A stretch of DNA of 64,000 nucleotides from Atrina japonica. Taxonomy: Eukaryota; Mollusca; Bivalvia; Pterioida; Pinnidae. Positions 23,811-37,669 of this stretch are shown piece after piece. Location: NCBI GenBank assembly GCA_030159075.1, contig BROG01000290.1:614501-678500 (forward strand), given 5' to 3'. Position 1 is the first letter of the stretch, and every line of letters begins with the position of its first letter. The translations under genes and the position numbers were made by a program. Under the pieces are notes generated by a model that was given only the letters and a program-made list of their open reading frames with translations, did not search any database and was not told the origin of the DNA.

Positions 23811-26404
23811 ACATTACACCATGCCGAGTAGTTATCTAGTATATAACTGATGAATGAGAATCAGCAAGAAGGTCAATTCATACTTATAACACGTAAGACT
23901 GACCTCAAAACCATGATTATGTAAGTGCCAACTCTTGGATCAAAATGGGTTATTTGAACACTAACACTTTCCTATTCAAAACGGCTTTTTCACTGGGAAA
24001 CTTTCAAGTCAAAAATATGTAAAAATATGTAAAACATGTATTTTCAATTAAAAAAACACATCTGCAAAAAATTGTATGTCATTTGAAGCAATCCCTCAAG
24101 GCACTTTACCAAACTTTGTAAATATTGTCTTGAAAATCATGTACACAAACTTTTAAATCAATCTGATCATTGGTTCAGATTTCCACAGACGTACTACTTT
24201 TTGGTCACTTCTGGAAGCCCCTGGATTCTTAGCCTCTCTCGGGGTACTCCCCGCAAATTTTGAATGGAATCGGCCTATTGGTTATTGGAAAGAAGAAGAG
24301 ACAATGTCTAAATTTTCTGATAATATAGGTTTCTGTGACCATGACCATTGAAATCTGTTACGGTGATTCTGAACAACTTGCTAATATGCCTTTGAATACT
24401 AAGAGACAATCAGTTTGTAGTTGATAAACCATTTGTATAAAAACGTACCCTACGTCATTTCAATTGCCAATTGTGGCAGTTTTTTTTATCAGATTTCGGT
24501 TTCATCCACAGACATTGCAGATACTGAATTAACATCCATGTTAATGACATCTGAAAGAATCAAAGTACTAAAGAACTGGTACGAGTTGATGGTAATCGTA
24601 GTTTTAATGAAGTATAATACGCACAGTATACTGGGAAAATATACATTGTGTACACATGTTTGAAATATCTTGCAGGTTAGATTCAATAATGTGTACCACT
24701 GTCATGTTTTAAAATTTGAATTTACTGTCACAATGTAACATCAGACTTTTTGCTGAGAAAATGAATGTTATTTTCAGTTTCGAAATTAGCAAAAACCCTC
24801 GAAAATCACCCAGTTTTATTTCAAATAAGAACAATATTGACAATGAAAACGCCACAATTTTTTCACATTTTTTTTTACTATTTACATCACACGTGAGTAG
24901 CTTATAGGTCGAATTTTAAATTAATTTTTAATTCCATAAAATTAGGTTTTACCAAAAAAGTTACTTAAAATCGGGGCAGACATTTGGCCTAACGTGAGTA
25001 CTGATGGTTTATTTATTATGCAACAAGCTACATATATCAGCTATTTGATTATAAAACCTCATGATCTTGTGCTTATAAACATCGTTTCATCGATATTAAA
25101 TTTCTATGCGACAGGGCAGTATTGTACCCTTACGCTATACTTTCCATCAGTAGCCTTAAATCTCTAGGTCAATACGCTTGCATGTAAAACATTTTCCCAA
25201 CTTCAAAGATTGCCGCGAGTTTCTCATCAGTTAAGATCACGTGAATTAGGTATGACGCAACTTCTATGTCCAACTTCACAGCCAGATCTTCCCAGTAAGG
25301 GAAAGTTTACCAAAACTCGTTTGCATATTAATCGTGCGCAAGAACTGTTAACAATCCAGTCAATTGTTTTTAATGTCAATTCGATAACAAGGGTATAATG
25401 TTAGAAAATAATTGAAAAGTAACATTATAAAGGAAATTTATAGTATCTTAAAATTGATAAAGGACGCAGAACTGACCTTTAATAGCATATATGTCAACAA
25501 GTCTTGTAGACCCATTTTCGTCAATTTAAAAAACAAAAATGTACGAATAAAAGTGTGATTTGGAAATTTCAATCTTGATGTTGAGTTTATGTTACTAAAA
25601 TGTATATACATGTGTTATTTTCCGTCAATATAATGTGTTATTATCCCCATACTGCAAAATGTGCTTTGGCTTGTTCCCAATAAACAACTTAGCATAACAT
25701 TACTGAGTTGATGTTCCATCGTAAATACGATTATTGACTCAAGGATAAACCGAATGATACCCTTGATTCGCCCTATCGGTACTAGCCCCCTTTCGTTCGT
25801 AAATATTGTGCGGCTTCACACTGGAATACTCCCAACTGGTTCTTAAGAAGTCAAACATGTGTAAAAGTTAATAACGGACGATCGCATTAGGTCACCAGCT
25901 CAGATGAGCTTTTGATTCGGCGTTTACTAAAAGGTCAACGTTTTCATAAGACATCCTTAAAGAATGTCTAAAATAGGAAAAGGTTTGAATTCTTACGGGC
26001 CAAAAAAAGCATAACATAATATATTAAGAAGATCAAGGCATCGTCCTTTTGTCATTCATGTGGTCATTTAGTACGAGGGCAATACTCAAATATTGTCCCG
26101 ATATATAATTTGTAAAGATATCTATGGTCTATGATTTATAATCCACAAATCAACCATGTTCCAATGGAAGACTTATTTGTTACTAAACATAGTGACACTA
26201 CAGGAAAAAAATATTTCTTAAAGTAATATGAAATGACAAAATCTTAAATTTCAGTTGTATATTAAATTCACGTCTTTTTAATCGTTTTGTTTTAAATCTA
26301 AATTACAATCGTAGCAAAATGTACGGATTGGCATAGATGTTGGTGAAAAACGATTAAATATGACGTTTGAATAGTTCTTGCTTCCCGGGAAGTAATGACA
26401 AATG

Positions 26405-27480
26405 ACCATAGAGTTATGCTCTGAACAGTATTTTTAACAAAGGGCAATAACTGTAATAAAGGGTCGATCTATGTAACTTTTATTCGTGACGTATTGTCTT
26501 GATGTCACGAACAAAAGTTACACGCTGCACAGTATTTTTTAACAAAGGGTAATTACTGTATTAATATAAAGCATCTCAGATACCAAAGTATAAATCTTTA
26601 GGATGTCCAGGACACAGATACAAATTCGGCAAAAAATGGACAAACACGGACCTCTGTAAACCAAGAGGTGGGTTCAGGTGCCATGGGGGAGTAAGCATCA
26701 CCTGTCTACCGGTCACACCCGCCGTGAGTCCACAGTCAAGTCCAAATGAAATACGTGAGGAACGAATCCTCGTCACAATTGGTACAGACGTCTCAACAAC
26801 CGCAAACGAAAAGGCAACTCAACATTTCACCCAGTGAAACAGAGTAATCGCAAACAAGACTATTATACCGACCGTAAAATTTTTCGGAACGTTGACATCA
26901 AACGCGGTTTTCGCTATCCCTGTGTCAATAATTTGTCAGCGAGTAGGTTACATCTGTATATGAAATGTTCATATGTTGAACACGTTCTGGCATATCGGAT
27001 CATTTGTGAAATATAAACTCCATATGCAGGTAACTGTGGCATATTATTACTTAAATGTAGAAAATTTACGATGGGAAAGCCGAAATAGTCGCGTCAATCC
27101 CCGTATTTTTTGTGTTTATGACACATCGTCTTGGTGTCATTACAAAGGATACCAAATATCATCATCCTATCTCAAATACATAGAGAGTTGTACTCTGGAC
27201 AGTATTTTTAACAAAGGCCAATAATTCCAATATAAAAGGGTTGATCCCTGCAATTTTTGTTCATGTCATATTGTCTTGATGTCATTACCTTGTATACCAA
27301 GTATTATCATCCTATCTTCCAAATGTCATTATCATATCTCAAATACGTAGAGCTATGTTCTGAAATGGTTTTTGGTATCAATGGGCAATAACTGTAATAA
27401 TAGGGTCGATCCCCATAATTTTGTTCATGACACATCGTCTTGATGTCATTACCATGTATACTAAACAGTTACGCTCCGGA
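26405..27480 (+). repeat. Diverged repeat modules around the Penelope copy
   Basis: GAGTTATGCTCTGAACAGTA with ATTTTTAACAAAGGGCAATA recurs at 26411, 26525, 27186 and 27355, each followed by GGGTCGAT and a CGTCTTGATGTCATTAC stretch where complete. The last unit ends CGCTCCGGACACGAAATTAC. Confidence 0.55.
26563..27035 (-). pseudogene. Second Penelope-like copy (RT C-terminus plus tail)
   Basis: On the minus strand, from 27035: ATATGGAGTTTATATTTCAC, ATGATCCGATATGCCAGAAC, a TATGAACATTTCATATACAG stretch and TTATTGACACAGGGATAGCG, the RT C-terminus seen at 12735-12960. The latter has an in-frame TAG where the first copy reads Tyr. It then passes into the same tail down to about 26563 (CATCTCAGATACCAAAGTAT on the plus strand). 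It is 5'-truncated and dead. It lies within an array of AACAAAGGGCAATAA modules that flank it on both sides, consistent with insertion into an existing repeat. Confidence 0.75.
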
Positions 27481-27591
27481 CACGAAATTACGTACAAAAA
27501 CATTATGTGTCCCTTCTGATAAGGGGAGATAATGATGTTATAGGTAATATTAATAGTATCAATCTTCCAGGTCACACACACACACTCACAT

Positions 27592-27595
27592 ACTC

Positions 27596-27642
<47 letters not shown>

Positions 27643-27660
27643 ATCTATCTCTCTCTCTCC
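27592..27660. repeat. (CTGT)n/(CT)n microsatellite
   Basis: Eight or so CTGT units followed by CT and CTAT units. Confidence 0.95.
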
Positions 27661-28923
27661 ATAGCTATGACCTTAGTATAAGTGTTTGAAACGTTCCCCC
27701 GTAATGCAAACTCTATTCTAAACATCAATATCGACACTGACAGATGAACAAATATTTTATTTTCAGTATGGAAAATGGTAAACAACTTCGCCGAGGTCTT
27801 GTAAACAAAACTTGTCATCAATTATAGCAGGCACATTAAACATAAATACCAGTCCTTTCTTTTATAACTTCCTCGCTGTATCGATCGATATTTATTCATA
27901 TATTCTCATTTGCTTATATCTCGTTATTTCAGGATGTAGGACAAAGGGGTTACAAAACAGCTTTTATCCGTATTGATATTTAGTGTAAATATATTGCAAA
28001 TGAGCTGGGTTTTATATGATGCAAAAGAAACAAGTACGGTATCACGGGATTTAGGTTTTGTGTTAGCATCATTCAGTTCATGAGTATTCACAAAAACAAG
28101 TGTTATCTTTATATAAAAATTAAGGCTGCATTGTTCCAATTTTAGGTGCTATGTTTGTACACACGGGAAATATAAGTATCGAATGTAAAATGATAAAGAT
28201 CCTCAACTGATTGTTGACCTTCTGGCTGTTCTAAATATGTTTTTGTTCAAGTCATTAACTTTCGAATCGGAATTTGTTTTTCTAATAATATTTAAATTTG
28301 AAGGGTGTAACTTCAATTTCAATTTTTAAGAGAAATAATTGTAATGCTTTGCTTTATCATATGAAACAAGCAAAACACATCTATTTACACACTCTGGACG
28401 CTCTGAACCTTGTCCATATCCAAAATGCAGCTCCTTTTTAAAAATATATTTTAATATTGCTCTAACAGTTTACACTATCCAATCATTATCTTTGTATTCT
28501 AAAATTGTTATGAATATTCAAAAACTTTTAAAATATAACCCATATATTACCCAACTACTCGCGAAAAAAAAAAAACACATCCTGAATGAAGTGAAAACAC
28601 TTAGGTTACCCTCCGTGGTCTAGCGATAAAGCGTTCGATAATTAGCAAGCGGTACCGGGAATTGAATTTCTTTACCTTTTACAGGTACGTCACAATTAAA
28701 TAGCCGGTCAAGCACTTGTGTGATTATGACATCACAATCGAATGACGTGAAAAAGCGATTGGAAGCTATGTATCAGTCACTTGGCGATAAGTCAATGCAT
28801 AAGTCCATAGCACAGGTTACAGTTTGTGGCATCTTTAAGTAGCGACTCCTTCTTTTACATATTATAAACAAAACGCCAAAGTTATAATGCTCAATACGAT
28901 CGTTTTATGTGAAAAGGGGTATC

Positions 28924-29150
28924 CACTGCTGAGTGGTTAGCGCAACGTGCTTTGAACCACGATGTCTCTAATTTCTGATTAGCGCAGATTCGAGCTCCAC
29001 CTGAACCTAAGCTGATTTTTATGAGTAAGTTTGCCAGTTTACTTGCAGAAGGTCGGTGGTTTCTTCCTGGTTACATTGTAACCGGATTCCTTCCTACATC
29101 ATTAAAAACTGGTCACCACCGTATAATTGAAATATTTTGAACATAAAACA
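28924..29150 (+). mobile_element. SINE family A copy (diverged)
   Basis: Head GCTGAGTGGTTAGCGCAACG (A box), a damaged B box (GATTCGAGCTCC), then core TTTGCCAGTTTACTTGCAGA, AGGTCGGTGG and ATTAAAAACTGGTCACCACC. Matches 62121-62362 over its length. Confidence 0.7.
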
Positions 29151-29511
29151 CCATTCAAAATTTAAAATTTGATCGATGAGACAATTCTTGTCAGCACTTA
29201 AAACGCCGATTTACCAAACACAAACATTTTAGACAATGTAACCAAATGGGAATCCTCAGGAAAAGTATGTGTCTTCTCGACATACTTGATTTCCTTTCAA
29301 TTTTTCATGTTCATGGTTTTCAAACTGATAAAACGTCAGGCAATTTAATACATAACTGATAGAAGGATATGAATCTTTTATAGTAAAAAGGCCAATTAGG
29401 TAACCATACTGATTAATGACAATGTTGCTTATTAAATGTTTTCACTATGACGATCATGCGTTCAACTTTTGTATAGCTGCAATCTAGTGTATGTTTTATT
29501 TTGTAAATGAC

Positions 29512-29791
29512 ACTGCTCCCCGGTAGAGAGCTCAAATCGCAACCGGAGGGCCTCAGGTTCGAGCCTCGGCGGAGTCGGCTGGCTTTTCCTGTCCTTCGGA
29601 TGAGATACTAAAACCGAGATCCCATGTCACAGTAGGTGTCGGCACGTTAAAGAACCCTCACTGCTCAATGGTCGTAAGAGCCGAGCATAGGCCAAACTTT
29701 GAAGCCCTTCACCCGGCATCGGTGACGTCTCCATATAAGTGAATGAAATTCTGGAGTGGGGCGTTACACAGTTATACAACAACAACTTGTA
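29512..29791 (+). mobile_element. SINE family B copy
   Basis: B box CAGGTTCGAGCCTCGG near 29552, body with TGTCGGCACGTTAAAGAACC, CTCACTGCTCAATGGTCGTA, GGCATCGGTGACGTCTCCAT and a tail of CAACAACAAC. Plus orientation; same family as 20750-21021. Confidence 0.75.
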
Positions 29792-30892
29792 GGTCAAAGT
29801 CATAATTGTTTAACGACTGGTTTAATAGTCGGAGGTATCAAATGTTAGGCTTGTGGTTTTTATGGTTCAAAACGTAAGAACTAGATGCTTGACTAGAGAT
29901 AAACAAATACAGAGACATAACAACATTTCGATCTTCTGTTATCGAAGATAAATAAAGCTATGAGTATACCATTACATTTGGACAACTAGAAATTCAATAA
30001 TTTAGTATTGCGTTCAACTTCTATACATTTGTTTAAACACTAGGATGAGATCAAATTTATGAAGCCGATCATAGTGTATATTAACTTCAATAATTTCAGT
30101 TCGATCATTTAGTAAGTAAATATATAATAATTACAGGCAACTTCAACCTAACTTTTTATCAATAATTTTGTCATTTAAACTCAAAATGTTGCTTCTGATG
30201 ACAAAAGAACAAAGACTGCAGCGATATATTTCATATATTTACCTAGAGCACGCAGAGGCATAAACAATGAGATCATTTCGATTATTGATACAGATGTTTG
30301 TGATGCCAACTTCAGGTACCGATAAGGCTGATGAGACAGGTGATATAACCTCACATCGCCAAAGACGTCATGTAGTCTTATCACGTATACACAGATGTAC
30401 TCAGATATTCATGTACATAAAGTGATAATTATATGATTATAAGTGTATAAGAATCGGATAAATTTGGGGAAAATATTAAAATAAAAAACAGGTAGATTTC
30501 CTTGTAGAGTATGCAGGGATTTTTCCACCCTATCATACGGGGCTGAAATAAGACCCCATTCCCAATACAAAATCGATGCAATTGTTTTCCAATTCGCAGA
30601 CGAAATTTTCCAGCTAAAGTCAAATGACAATGAATATGAAGATATTCTTGTATTTTCACATGGTCTTGTATACTTTAAGATTTTCCGTTTTCAATAAAAT
30701 GTTGCTAAAATTCCCAAATCAAAAGGCATTCCCAAAAGACTGGAAAATGCCTGGTATGTCAAAAACAAAATTGAGTAAAAAGATCACAGCGAATATTGTC
30801 ATCTGTTTCTTATAACTTGTATATGCCATATTACAACATTGAACAACAACAACAAAATGTGTTTGAATTGAATTTGAATTTTGCCACATTCA

Positions 30893-31082
30893 ACATTTTT
30901 TCAGTTATATGGTACAGAGATTTTAATGTTGGTTGAGAGAACCCGGTTACAATCTACCCGAGAAAAGACCATCGGTCTTCCGCAAGTAAAATGGCAAACT
31001 TTCTCACAAAATTCCGCTTAGGTTCCAGAAAATCCATGGAAAATCAAAGTGTGTTGCTCTAACACGTCCACGGAGGCCCAAA
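30893..31082 (-). mobile_element. SINE family A copy
   Basis: Minus strand. Tail side CATTTTTTCAGTTATATGGT, core CGGTCTTCCGCAAGTAAAAT and head GCTCTAACACGTCCACGGAG followed by GCCC. Confidence 0.65.
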
Positions 31083-31244
31083 GAAACACCACGTCCCCGG
31101 AAGCATATTGTCACCTTTTCATAAAGGTCAATAACTCTGGCAAATATTGACGAATCTTTGCTATAATGCAAATCCGAGATCCCATTGATATTAAGTTTGG
31201 GGGGTGAAAAAAGTAATCTGACGAAAATGGAGTTGCAAAAACAA

Positions 31245-31250
<6 letters not shown>

Positions 31251-31302
<52 letters not shown>
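31251..31302. repeat. (TA)n microsatellite
   Basis: About 52 bp of TA dinucleotides. It is the source of the poly Tyr-Ile frames here. Confidence 0.95.
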
Positions 31303-31303
<1 letters not shown>

Positions 31304-31949
31304 GATACACAGACCAACAGACACCAAAACAATATTCTCCTGGTCTCCGTCTCATTAAGCACAAACAAATAGGGTTAATCTACCATACCAAAAAAATGAA
31401 CTGTGTAATCAATACGCAAGCTTCCACAGACCAACTATTTCATATGTCTGCACCCGTAACAACGACCAAATAAAACTGGAAAGCATGTGAGGTCTTATGG
31501 GCGGATCTAACAAAATAGATATAACAATACAAATCAATGATCATTTTGAAATATATTTTATACATTTTGAAATGTTGCAAGATTTCGGCTATATAGATTA
31601 CGATTTTGATAGATTTAAAAAAAATATTCCTCAGCTGTTGGACATTTCCAGGAGTGAAAATATTGTCTTAGTACATACAAAAGACGAGATCGCACTGTAG
31701 ACGGCTACTAGTCCCCGACCAATATACACATAAGTCTTTCTTCATACACCATGTAATTTTAGACGAAATCAGTTAACATTGTTGTTAAACATTTAGAATC
31801 TAGGGCAATAACTTCAGTGTCTTAACTTCATGTTAACTCATAAACCCCTATGGTCATAGTAGGACTCCCCCAAAATCAGTAAACTGCTTAGTCTACTGTA
31901 ATAACCCAGGGATGAACAAGTCAACATTGTAAATAAAATGTTTATATAC

Positions 31950-32037
31950 TCCCCTGAATAATGACATTGGACATTGGACTTCCCCATTCTTTGAAATGGA
32001 CGAGTTCGAATGTGACAACAGGGGGTCAATGAGTTAA
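31950..32037 (+). mobile_element. Short palindromic TTAA element copy
   Basis: ACTCCCCTGAATAATGACAT, TGGACTT, GACGAGTTCGAATGTG and GGGGTCAATGAGTTAA follow the family pattern CCCCTGAA...GGACT...AGTCC...AGGGG...TTAA. Confidence 0.5.
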
Positions 32038-33577
32038 GTATCTCTTCTTCACTACTGGCCACAGATGTAAACGTACTAAATAAAAATAAAATATCTATAA
32101 TATAAATACAGATTCAATCTATTTCAGTTCAGAGATTTTATGTCACAAATCAATTTCGCAAATGTTGCTGTACTTGATGTAAAAAATTATCTTTGTTGTA
32201 TGAAATAGTGGGGCGCATTAGTATCTATTACATACGGCATAGTTACTGACTATAGTGCGAATTTAATACTTTCCTAGATCATTCACCTTATTGTCCTATA
32301 TGGGTCGGTCTTTATCATTACCCGATATCAAAGATTTCCGTTTATAGTCATTATAAAGGAGATAATCCAAAAACCCCAATGATTGGATTATATTTCATTT
32401 TGTATCGAAGATTTACTCAGATATACATATATTCGCTTAACTATATATATATATACCGTCTTCCGGAGAAAACACTTGCTAATATTTGAAAGGGTGATGA
32501 ATGGCTCAATCACTGGACATATTTATGACAGTGTAAAGCTTACTTAATATGTAGTTACTTACATCTTCTGGTATCCTTAGACTTTATAGCTACAGATGTA
32601 ATGACGGAAAATACAAACACCCACCCTGCACCCCATTTCTGATTTTATAAACATTAATATGGAATATCAAAGGACATAAAATATTAATGAGATAAAAAGA
32701 AAAAAGAAGAACACGTGTTAACTAACAATCTAATAAAATATTAATTTGCACGCATCGTGCCCCGTGTTTGAAAATATTTGTATCCGCCCCTGACACGGCA
32801 ATGTCGTACAAAGTCCAACACAAGCAAACAAAAAAACACACTTTATATTAGCAGATGTATTGAATTCTCCTACTTGCCGTATCTATGACAACGAATCCAT
32901 GTGTACCTCTCCAGACAGCACTCCCAACAAACAGTAAACAAAACTTGCAGCGGGTTTGTTTATTTAGCAAACACTAATAACAGCTGCCAGGTTAGAGGCA
33001 AATAAAAATCGAATGGAAATCAGTTAAAAATACTAAATAACCAACTCGATAATCCTCTAAACAAACGTTAAATTCATATTGTATGATTCATCGAGGTCGG
33101 TAGTCAAATTTCAACTTGATGGGCCTTGTTAAATTTGAGCGGATACAGCAATTTGACTATTTATGCAGATAACTTTTATCTAAATAGTAAATTAAACAGA
33201 TACACAGAGACATTGTATAACATACTAATTTACTTATGATAAAAGTATTCCCTACAGCAATAGACGGTAATATTTAGAAATCATCACATTACAAAGGTGT
33301 ACAACCTTATTGTAACAATCTGCCTACCTTTCAGGTGACAATTTGTATACTATTGGGGTTACTTACTCTGAAACTGATTTGAATACGGATAAAGTATAAA
33401 ACATATTCATATTAATACTTGTATCAACATTTATTTTCTAAAAAAACATGATCTGCCACCTTATACTCTCCGGGGTAAAGAGATTTTTTTCTAACAAGGC
33501 CAAAGAATTATATTTATGATATACTAGTACACATAACTTTAATTGTAAGTTAAATGATTTGAATCTATAGTGTATGG

Positions 33578-33696
<119 letters not shown>

Positions 33697-33953
33697 TTGA
33701 ATCTCCAGCCAGATTGATTGATTACCATTAAAGCCTGGTTGTTTTTTTAGAAAATCTGTTTATTTCATATAATATTTGAGAATGATCATTACCCCTCAGC
33801 CTTCCATATTGTAAACTTTCTTACAAAATCAGCTTGGATAGGAGAGGGGCTCATTAACACATTGACCCGTTCAGAGAATGGTTCAGTTCACTGTCATGAT
33901 TCAGGAGTGTTATGATTTGAAAAATTTTTTTTACAATAATTTTATATGTAATT

Positions 33954-34044
33954 TTAACTAGCTCACTCCTGAAAAAGGACAGTAGACCATTCTATCTGTT
34001 GACTTGGACAAGTCTAAATGTGGTTACAGGGGTTGATAAGTTAA
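33954..34044 (+). mobile_element. Short palindromic TTAA element copy
   Basis: Starts TTAACTAGCTCACTCCTGAA and ends GGGGTTGATAAGTTAA, with GACTTGGACAAGTCTAAATG inside. Confidence 0.55.
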
Positions 34045-34704
34045 TGGAGGTGTTATACACAGAAGTTACATTCTTACATTTCTAACCCCTTTGGAGCCTC
34101 TCTGGGTCCTAGTCCCTTTTCATTTACAAACATTATGCTGCCTCAAATGGGGATGGTTGTTGTCAAATATGGTTTAATTTGAACCACTCATAATATACAA
34201 GAAGTTGAAAAAATCTTACAAGTTTTAAAGTTGATTGATAATTTTGTTTACTTCAGTGTCTGTGACCTTGACTCTATGACAGCAAAGCTTTGTCACAATG
34301 ATCTTTAGATGATTCCTAACAAGTTTCTAATATAGATTTGCATACAAAAGGTCAATTAGTTGATAAGTTATTTGTTATAAGAACATGTCATTTGATGCAT
34401 TCACTAAAGACTCATTTATGGACAGATTCTCAATGAACTGGCAAACTGTTAAAATATTGGCTTAACAATAATGTATACCACATTTGAAACAAAACAGATT
34501 ATTGTTTTTGGATTTGTTATACTTGTACTAAGTTTTGACCTGTCTTGGCTCCTTTAGAAGCCCATATGAGTCCTATCCCATTTTCATAAATTTGAATTTG
34601 ACCCTTCCCAGGACCAAGCTCCTTTTCAAAAATTGATTGAAATCTGTCCAATGGGTCTGTAGAAGATGTTATTTAAATGCAAAGGTTAATGGGCAGACAA
34701 TGAC

Positions 34705-34707
<3 letters not shown>

Positions 34708-34782
<75 letters not shown>
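34708..34782. repeat. (TA)n microsatellite
   Basis: 75 bp of TA dinucleotides, next to a Penelope-tail remnant (34790-34890) and downstream of a diverged AACAAGAGGCCCA-type end (34080-34690). Confidence 0.95.
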
Positions 34783-34784
<2 letters not shown>

Positions 34785-34789
34785 AGACT

Positions 34790-34890
34790 GTCAAAGATAC
34801 AACAATAAACTTATCTGGGGTATAATGGACTAACACAAACCTCTAGAAATCTAGAGATGGGATGAGGTGCCAAAGGGGAGTATGTATCCC
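34790..34890 (-). mobile_element. Penelope-tail remnant
   Basis: AATCTAGAGATGGGATGAGG and GGGGAGTATGTATCCCCTGC match the reverse tail. The copy at 35440-35510 (TTTAGGATGTCTAGGATATA, TGGACAAACATGGAATTCTG) is similar. Confidence 0.45.
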
Positions 34891-35842
34891 CTGCAGGTGA
34901 GCGCTTATAAAAAGCAGATAGATTTAGTCAGTATATGAACATAAGATATATAAAACCTACATTTTTCAGTCATAGCAATATCACGTGAAATGCAATAAAT
35001 AAGATTTAAGCATGTTTTATAGATAAGCCTCCTGGAAGCTGTTAATAACATCTAATAGTCATCATACATTATATACATCATGTGAAATGAGGAATAATAA
35101 GACAATACATGTGTGGTAAAATAGATTTGATAATCTAAAACAAAATGGAGAATTTAAAAAACAAAAATAGTCAAATAAGAAATACTTTTTATGTAATCTA
35201 CTCTGCAGTTTCCTTTGGCAATATTACATTCTTTGTCAGTGTAAGACAGTTAAGCTTGACAGTTTTCTCACAGTTGGTGGGTTTTTTATCCTGGACCTGA
35301 CCTCACGGGTGTGTTGTTTTCGACCAATGAAACTTATGCAATATTGTACGTTTATCACACAGCGAAGAGATGTTAACATTTTTTAACATGATAATTAACA
35401 CTGAACACACAAAATCTCAAAGAAGAGACTGCCATCAACTTTAGGATGTCTAGGATATATATATATACTAATCTGGTAAAAACTGGACAAACATGGAATT
35501 CTGGAAATCAAGACTAAACTAGACTTAAACAATACTACATGAGAATCGTGCCTGTAAAAAAAAGCTCCATTGCCCTTGTGGTTTCTGATGACAAATTTTG
35601 AAATTTCAACCAATCAGAATGTGCTTTTGTCCATGGCGGCCACATTAGATTTTAAATTATTACCAAATGAACGAACCTGATACACATTCATCAATTTAAC
35701 ATTTCTGTCAAGTTTGTTTCAAATCAGTCAAGCGGTTTCTGATGAGAACAAATCTGAATGCATTTGCTGATGAAACATTTACCCAAAGACCCAAATGATA
35801 AAAACAAATAACGGAGTTTAACTCCTGGTTACCAACACTTAC

Positions 35843-36007
35843 ACTTCTAGCTCATGTGTCTTGCTTTGTCCAGCTCCTTTACTAATGCCACTGACAATGT
35901 CATCACCAGATACCATTGTAGATGTGGCAGAACTGTTTTCAGCATTCGATACAAGAACTGAATTTTGATCTGACGAATCCCTGTCTTCTTTTTCCAACCC
36001 TGATTGT
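35843..36007 (-). CDS. SAMTOR: SAMTOR exon 3 (residues 100-155, polar linker)
   Basis: The 165-nt exon (1 nt, 54 codons, 2 nt) encodes a Ser/Asp/Glu-rich segment: QSGLEKEDRDSSDQNSV, then a run with ATSTMVSGDDIVSG, ending SKTHELE. It corresponds to the human linker between the helical domain and the methyltransferase core, which is also polar and poorly conserved. It is therefore called from gene structure, not sequence identity. The acceptor CATTTTTCAG (AG at 36009-36008) and donor AGT|GTAAGT (35842-35837) are both strong. Of the three frames, only this one joins both neighbouring exons in phase without a stop; another frame is open but out of phase. The last GT joins G of exon 4 to make Val155. 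Confidence 0.85.
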
Positions 36008-36654
36008 CTGAAAAATGATAGAAGACAACTGATAATGACAATTAATTTTCCAACAGGATTAAGTTTATAAAAATATTTCTTATTTTAACATACAGTCAAA
36101 CTTTAAAGGTCACCTCTGTATAAATGTTTGACTGTAGGTTCTTAGACTGTAGGTTTTAAAGTTGTTCTCTCAAAGAATTTCATAAATATTTAAATATCTT
36201 TTTTTTTTCTTCCACATAAAATATGCCTAAAATCTAAAAAAAAAAAATATTGTTGATAGCATTGCTTAAAATGATGCATTCCCATGAGAGTGAAGATGTA
36301 CAAAAGACCTATGGACAATTACTCCATACATTTGGACTGCAAAATGATAGATTATAATAGGTTACTATGACTACATTTATGGTTTTTTTGAGAGAAAGTG
36401 TATCATTTTGCCATCCAAAGTTACAGAACCGCAGTTACCATAAAAAGGTCTTAGTCACTAAGGAGGTTTGTGTGTACGCTGACTCTTTATACACACCTGG
36501 TCCGTACCCGGTTAGGATTAGCAGATGTTCTTCCTGTTGAGACCATTTGTATATCTGATTTGTCATGCTTTAATGGACTTTTTTTTTAGTTTTGATTGTC
36601 CGTTTTTTTAACTTTATATAAACTAGTGGTATATATACTACTTTAATGTTGTTT

Positions 36655-36888
36655 TACACAACACTCAACAATTTTTCAGCTACAGATGGTGGCCAGTATT
36701 TAAGGGTGGAGGAGAGAAACTGCTTACAATGCTCCTTGGAAGACACCGACAGCCTTCCACAACTAAACTAGCAAACTTTCTGACAATATCAGCTCAGCTT
36801 CAAGAGGGGAACAAGAGGGGAGAAACTTCATGATTTAAATTAAAAGCATGTGCTCTAACAACTCAGCAAACAGAGGCCCCCTTGGTTA
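36655..36888 (-). mobile_element. SINE family A copy
   Basis: Tail side CACAACACTCAACAATTTTT, core ACCGACAGCCTTCCACAACT, head GTGCTCTAACAACTCAGCAA then ACAGAGGCCCCC. The B box is eroded. Confidence 0.65.
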
Positions 36889-37035
36889 TCCTAAAAAGGT
36901 CTATAGCCCCAGAAAGGATTTGCATACATTTTATGAAATATATATGTGTTTGTTTGAATGCCATTTTATGTTACACTCAATAGTTCTTGATTTTGTCAGT
37001 AATATGGTGGCAATGTGTCCAGATAAAGTCTCCTT

Positions 37036-37170
37036 AAGACTTTGCAAGTAAACTGCCATACTTTCTTACAAAACTGACCTACAGGTTCCAGTTGAGCTCT
37101 AACCAGCGTTGATAAGAGATGAAAGATGTCACTGTGTAAAGCATGATGCTCTAACCAATTGGCTACAGAA
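37036..37170 (-). mobile_element. SINE family A head fragment
   Basis: GCAAGTAAACTGCCATACTT core edge through GATGCTCTAACCAATTGGCT A-box region. The tail half is missing. Confidence 0.55.
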
Positions 37171-37224
37171 GCCTAATATAAACTATATAAAACCAATAAA
37201 AATGCTAAATTACAAAATTTTAGT

Positions 37225-37403
37225 TACAGTAAAACCTGCTTTAGCGACCACCTGTGTATAAAGACCACCTGGTCACAAAGACCGTTTTTTGCTGCCCCCA
37301 ATAGTACCATTTGTGTACAAATTAACCTCTATATAAAGACCACCTCCCTATAAAGACCAGTTTTCTTGTGTACTGAAGGTCGGTATATACAAGTTTCACT
37401 GTA
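37225..37403 (+). mobile_element. 179-bp MITE, copy 1 of the TACAGTAAAACCTG family
   Basis: Begins TACAGTAAAACCTGCTTTAG and ends TATATACAAGTTTCACTGTA, giving inverted TACAGTRAAAC termini. The interior alternates AAAGACCACC motifs. Matches 17017-17197 in reverse. Confidence 0.75.
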
Positions 37404-37669
37404 TTCATATTTTTAAGTCCATATAGTTATATTTAACTCATTAAACGATTACAACAAAGTGAAAATAATGTTTTGGATCTTACATTTACTACCTGTGAAC
37501 ACCTGTTTTATTAGCCTCAAAGCCAGCAAAAATGGGTTGAGTTTGAGGGTTTAAATGAAGATGATGACACTCTGGGTGAGAAAACGGAGTACATTGTACT
37601 TACTTAAATCAACACTGCACTTATTTTATTTCTAATTCAAGCTGCAGCTTTGAATTTTGAACAGCGTTT

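Noticed and set aside
35847..36041. 64-residue frame in the SAMTOR exon 3 interval
   Set aside because: Wrong frame: its phase does not fit exon 2 or exon 4, while the adjacent frame fits both.
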